A program made the position numbers and the translations under genes. Shown piece by piece: positions 60,760-64,000 of a stretch of DNA of 64,000 nucleotides. This DNA is from Euborellia annulipes. Its lineage: Eukaryota; Arthropoda; Insecta; Dermaptera; Anisolabididae. Under the pieces are notes generated by a model. The model searched no databases, was not told where the DNA came from, and saw only the letters and a list, made by a program, of their open reading frames with translations. The first letter of the stretch is position 1. Every line of letters starts with the position of its first letter. The stretch covers positions 1 through 64,000 of the forward strand of contig JAKCPI010009401.1 in NCBI GenBank assembly GCA_023213315.1, written 5' to 3'.

Positions 60760-62870
60760 GTAGAGCTTTTTGGCTAAAGTTGCTTATGAGATGCTTTTTT
60801 TTTTCAAATTTTATGCTTATTGAAAAATTTTTTTATTCAAGATTTTTATGCTTTTTTAAGCACTTTTTTTCATATTTTTGTACTTTTTTGTCCGGTCTTT
60901 ATTTATCACTATTAGGAATAGAAGTGTAATTTTTCTCTGAAATAGGCCTAATAAGGTGAGGTGATTTGGAGCCTGGCCAGGGTCCTGGTCCCCACATTCC
61001 CTGCCGTCCTCTGGCCAGCATTTCCATACACACGCATTAAAATTCCTCACTGGAGTACTAAGCGCGATTGCTGCTCGTTTATTGAATTATTCAACACCGA
61101 AATATATATTGTTATATCTTGGTGTGTATTGAAAATAGAGTTGATAAAATTAGCTATCTGAATTCCCGGCATGTTGTTCTGTTGTTTAGGGGTTGTGGTG
61201 ATGGGAGAGAGGTGGGGGAGGAGGCTTTTATTTAATTCTCTCCTCTCTTTTTTTTTATTTTTTCTTTAGAAAATTACACAAACCACACACACTATCTGTC
61301 AGTCAGTGGAGACATTTATAGGGTCAATTTGGAAAACAACCAATAAAACATTTCCTTCAAACTGTGAAAAACAGCATGTTCTCACAATTCAAATGAATAT
61401 ATTGTAAACACACCTCAACCGAAATGAAGAAGAGAGGGAGAGAAAAAGAAGGAATTTGGGGGTTACGCCCTTAATAAATATTAAATTAGGCAAATTTAAC
61501 TAGGAAATAAAAATTATTCACATCTATTTTAATTAAACAAAATTTCATTTTGTTATTTGATGTCAAATAAATTAATTCGCTGAAATAAAATAAAATAAAA
61601 TATTTGGGGATGGTAAATCAAGCAGCCGAAGTTTAATATGAATTTAGTCAAACTTCAGATTTTTTAGCCTATGAAAAAAGTCTACTTTCTAAATTTAACC
61701 AATATAAATTTAATTTAAATTAAATTTTGTTGCTCAGGACGGGAAGAAAATGCTGACCCACACTACAAGAAGCGATACTTCTTCCGGCTAAGGATATTTG
61801 AAAGTTTTTTTTTCATTTAATTTTGCGCCCTTTGGGCTACTGATCCATTCATTTTTAAGTTTTATAACTTGTCAACAATCTGAATATGGAAACTTTGAAT
61901 CATAATTTTTTTTTAATATACATAGAACAATAGTTAAATTAACTATAGAAACATTAAGATATGATTCTGCATTAACTTAAATATTTTAAATAATTTTTAT
62001 CGCTTCAGTTTTTAACTTTTGTTCTAAAAAAAAGAGATTGACTACAAAAATAAATAAATAAATAAAGAGAGAACAGAAAGGAAATGTTTTCCCATCTCAG
62101 CTGTCCATTAATTAAATTAAATACCATAATTTAATTAGTATTCGCAATAAAATAAAATAACAGCGTAAAAAATGATAAATGATGACAAATGAGCAAAGAT
62201 ATTAACTATAAAATTATTTTTGCAATTTATCAATCAATAAATTAAAATAAATATATTTAGCGAATAATTTATAATTACTTCAAGTGAATTTTCACTTATT
62301 TTTATTTACTCACCCTTTTGTAAAAAAAGAGAGTAAAATTTGATAATAACGCATATTAAAAAAAAAAAAAGAAAATAATTTATCTCCGCGTTAAAAAAAA
62401 TTCAACAGGTGTTTATTTTGTTATAATAGGATAAAAAAAGAATTTAGGATAGTGATTATTAAAGAGATTTCAATAAATTTGTAGAACAAACATAGTATTA
62501 ACCCTGGAGAGAGGTTCTTGGTATCATTTATGGTAATTGAGTGTAAATCAAGTCAAGCCCTGCGCCCTACCTGCTGCGCTCGTTTGTTTCTCTCTCTCTC
62601 TCTCTCTCTCTTTGGACCCCCCACAGCTATTCTACATATTATCCTATTATTATTATATTATTATTATATTAAGAGGCTAAAGGGACGGTTAACAATAATT
62701 AACATATCCTCTATTAATTTGTATTTATTCATTGGCATCATGTTATAATAAAATCATTTTTTTTTTTTTTTAATATAATCCAAAGAATTCCCCGTTAGCA
62801 CTCAACTGTAAAAAAAAATAAGAATTTTCAAAAGTTTTTCATTGACTGTTGTGGTTGATTTTTAATATAT
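60760..62870. other. Gene-free interval with one balanced patch (60950-61160)
   Basis: The patch has GAGCCTGGCCAGGGTCCTGG and GGCCAGCATTTCCATACAC, unmatched in the window; 64- and 66-codon frames over it on opposite strands lack domains. A TC microsatellite lies at 62589-62613. The remainder is AT-rich. Confidence 0.35.
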
Positions 62871-62899
62871 CCAGTTTGTGAAATCGTTAAGTAAAAAAA

Positions 62900-63090
62900 A
62901 AAAAAAAAAAAAAAAATATGAATCAAATTTAAGTAGCTTAAAAAAGTATGATATTTTTAACAAGGTAAGTAGTCGAGATGGTAAAGGCGTCGTACATTTT
63001 CATATATCAAGAAAAGAAACCAAGGGTGCGAGTTCAAGCCTTTCGAGGTTTAGTAAGCTTATATGAATTTTTCATTTACTTGAATGTAAA
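62900..63090 (+). mobile_element. tRNA-derived SINE (family 3)
   Basis: Poly-A (62895-62916), TTTAAGTAGCTTAAAAAAG, then GTAGTCGAGATGGTAAAGGC (A-box-like) and GGTGCGAGTTCAAGCCTTTCG (B-box-like, 63026-63046). Mirrors the minus-strand copy at 22480-22640. The 62-codon frame here is not a gene. Confidence 0.6.
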
Positions 63091-63219
63091 ATTCATAAAT
63101 AGTTTATGTAACAGACTTCCTATACTAGTTTATGAATATCCCTTGAAACTTTTTAACAATGTAGTCGAAACATTCATAAATTAATTTAATTAAATTTTCA
63201 TCTAATTATAGATAAATAA

Positions 63220-63559
63220 CAGGGGCGTAAATAGAAATTTTTTCGGGGGGAGGGGGCCTGAACTCAAATTTCTTTTTGCCGCCCCGCGGAACATGCCCAC
63301 TTTTGCGGAACCGAAATTTTTCACCCAAGCGAAAATTTTTCCCGTTCATGGAAATTATTTTATCTTTTTTTTTGAGACACTAAAATTTTGCCCCACCGCC
63401 AAACATATTCTGTCTTGCAGAACCAAAATTTTCGCACTGCGGGGCCGATCAAACATTTCGGGGGGGGCCGAGACCAGCTAATGTCTGTATATCCCTATAT
63501 ATGTATATTCATTTGGAAAATTTGGGGGGGGGGCCCTCGGCCCCTTATATACGCCCCTG
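63220..63559. mobile_element. hAT-type element, CAGGGGCGTAAATAGAAAT family, with 8-bp duplication
   Basis: Starts CAGGGGCGTAAATAGAAAT and ends CTTATATACGCCCCTG. Flanks ATAAATAA at 63212-63219 and 63560-63567 are identical. The interior has the GCGGAACC-AAATTTTTC tandem units and GAGACACTAAAATTTTGCCCC shared with 2664-3099. 340 bp, no transposase. A shorter sister is at 27625-27768. Confidence 0.9.
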
Positions 63560-63662
63560 ATAAATAAATAACACTGTATTCTATATATGTATATTTTTTG
63601 GGAAATTGGGGGGGGGGGGGGGGGCGGCCTCCCTTATATACGCCCCTGATAAATAAATAACA
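63560..63662. repeat. Tandem duplication of the hAT element's right end
   Basis: TATATATGTATATT...TTGGAAA-TTGGGGG...CCTTATATACGCCCCTG, followed by ATAAATAAATAACACT, occurs once at about 63497-63575 and again at 63580-63662. A unit of about 90 bp, including the target duplication, was copied in place. Confidence 0.85.
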
Positions 63663-63689
63663 CTAAGTTTCAAAAGTTTTTTTTTAGCT

Positions 63690-63860
63690 ATTATTTTTTT
63701 TCTTAAGCTCATTTCGATGTTAACACACATCTTCAGAGCTATGTTGAGTTTTGAGGCAAGCTATTTCGGGAGTCAACACTCCATCTTATGTTGAATTTTG
63801 AGTCTTGTGTTAACGCCTAATTGAGCATAAGCTAAAAATAAAAACCTTTTGCAACTTAAC
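63690..63860. repeat. Foldback repeat, GCTCATTTCGATGTTAACAC arms, with worn hammerhead-like cores
   Basis: Left TAGCTATTATTTTT...CTTAAGCTCATTTCG, GTTAACACACATCTTCAGAG is mirrored by right TTGTGTTAACGCCTAATTGAG, CATAAGCTAAAAATAAAAA. On the minus strand, CTGAAGATGTGTGTTAACATCGAAAT (63711-63736, in parts) and ATAAGATGGAGTGTTGACTCC plus CGAAAT (63767-63794) keep the same layout with mutated positions. Confidence 0.6.
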
Positions 63861-64000
63861 CTAGTGTTATTTATTTATCTATAATGTAATTAAATTTTTT
63901 TCAGCTTCTGCCTGTTCACTATTAAAAAGTGCAACTTTTGAGAAAAGTCAAATAACAATAAATTTTGTTTATTCATTGGTTAATTATTAATTAATATTAA
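63861..64000. other. AT-rich window end
   Basis: No feature recognised. Confidence 0.3.

Overview
This is a 64 kb piece of AT-rich eukaryotic nuclear DNA with no intact host gene that I can recognise. The long homopolymers, split exon remnants with GT/AG borders, tRNA-derived SINEs, Jockey-type non-LTR retrotransposon fragments and dense hAT and Tc1/mariner-like miniature elements point to a repeat-rich arthropod, most likely an insect, perhaps a hemipteran. That placement is an inference from repeat style, not from a host gene. The short open frames in the window (60-130 codons) mostly lie in low-complexity DNA or inside transposon debris.

Layout. 0-2.3 kb: a hAT miniature element, a GC-rich island, a second hAT-type copy and a SINE fragment. 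2.36-6.09 kb: one DNA transposon with CACTG termini, subterminal repeats and a decayed multi-exon gene; three younger elements sit inside it. 6-16 kb: nested hAT elements, a LINE scrap, two copies of a recurring approximately 700-bp repeat (called family R here, ending in a TCTGGTGTGAC hairpin), a hAT element with exact 8-bp duplications, and a LINE 3' part with reverse-transcriptase C-terminal coding. 16-25 kb: a near-perfect palindrome, one half of a distant inverted duplication, SINEs, another R copy, a tandem array of palindromes, a TA-flanked element and a G-rich tract. 25-43 kb: hAT pieces, foldback repeats, R copies, a Jockey reverse-transcriptase remnant between inverted arms, and the other half of the inverted duplication. 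43-64 kb: further foldbacks, LTR- or Penelope-like promoter fragments, a SINE with 15-bp target duplications, a suspicious homopolymer tract, and the last hAT elements.

Between repeats lie non-repetitive, more GC-balanced blocks with homeodomain-like TAATTA/ATTA sites (for example near 13.5, 16.4, 17.8, 33.1, 42.8, 51.5 and 57.9 kb). They could be cis-regulatory DNA of a gene outside the window, or intron sequence.

Two observations stand out. First, at least six sites in unrelated-looking foldback repeats share a CTGANGA / short stem-loop / GAAA core, the catalytic core pattern of hammerhead ribozymes known from Penelope-like elements. Second, the CACTG-ended transposon carries a gene family that I know only as uncharacterised multicopy arthropod proteins. 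The genes here do not work together as a pathway; the window is a layered record of transposition.
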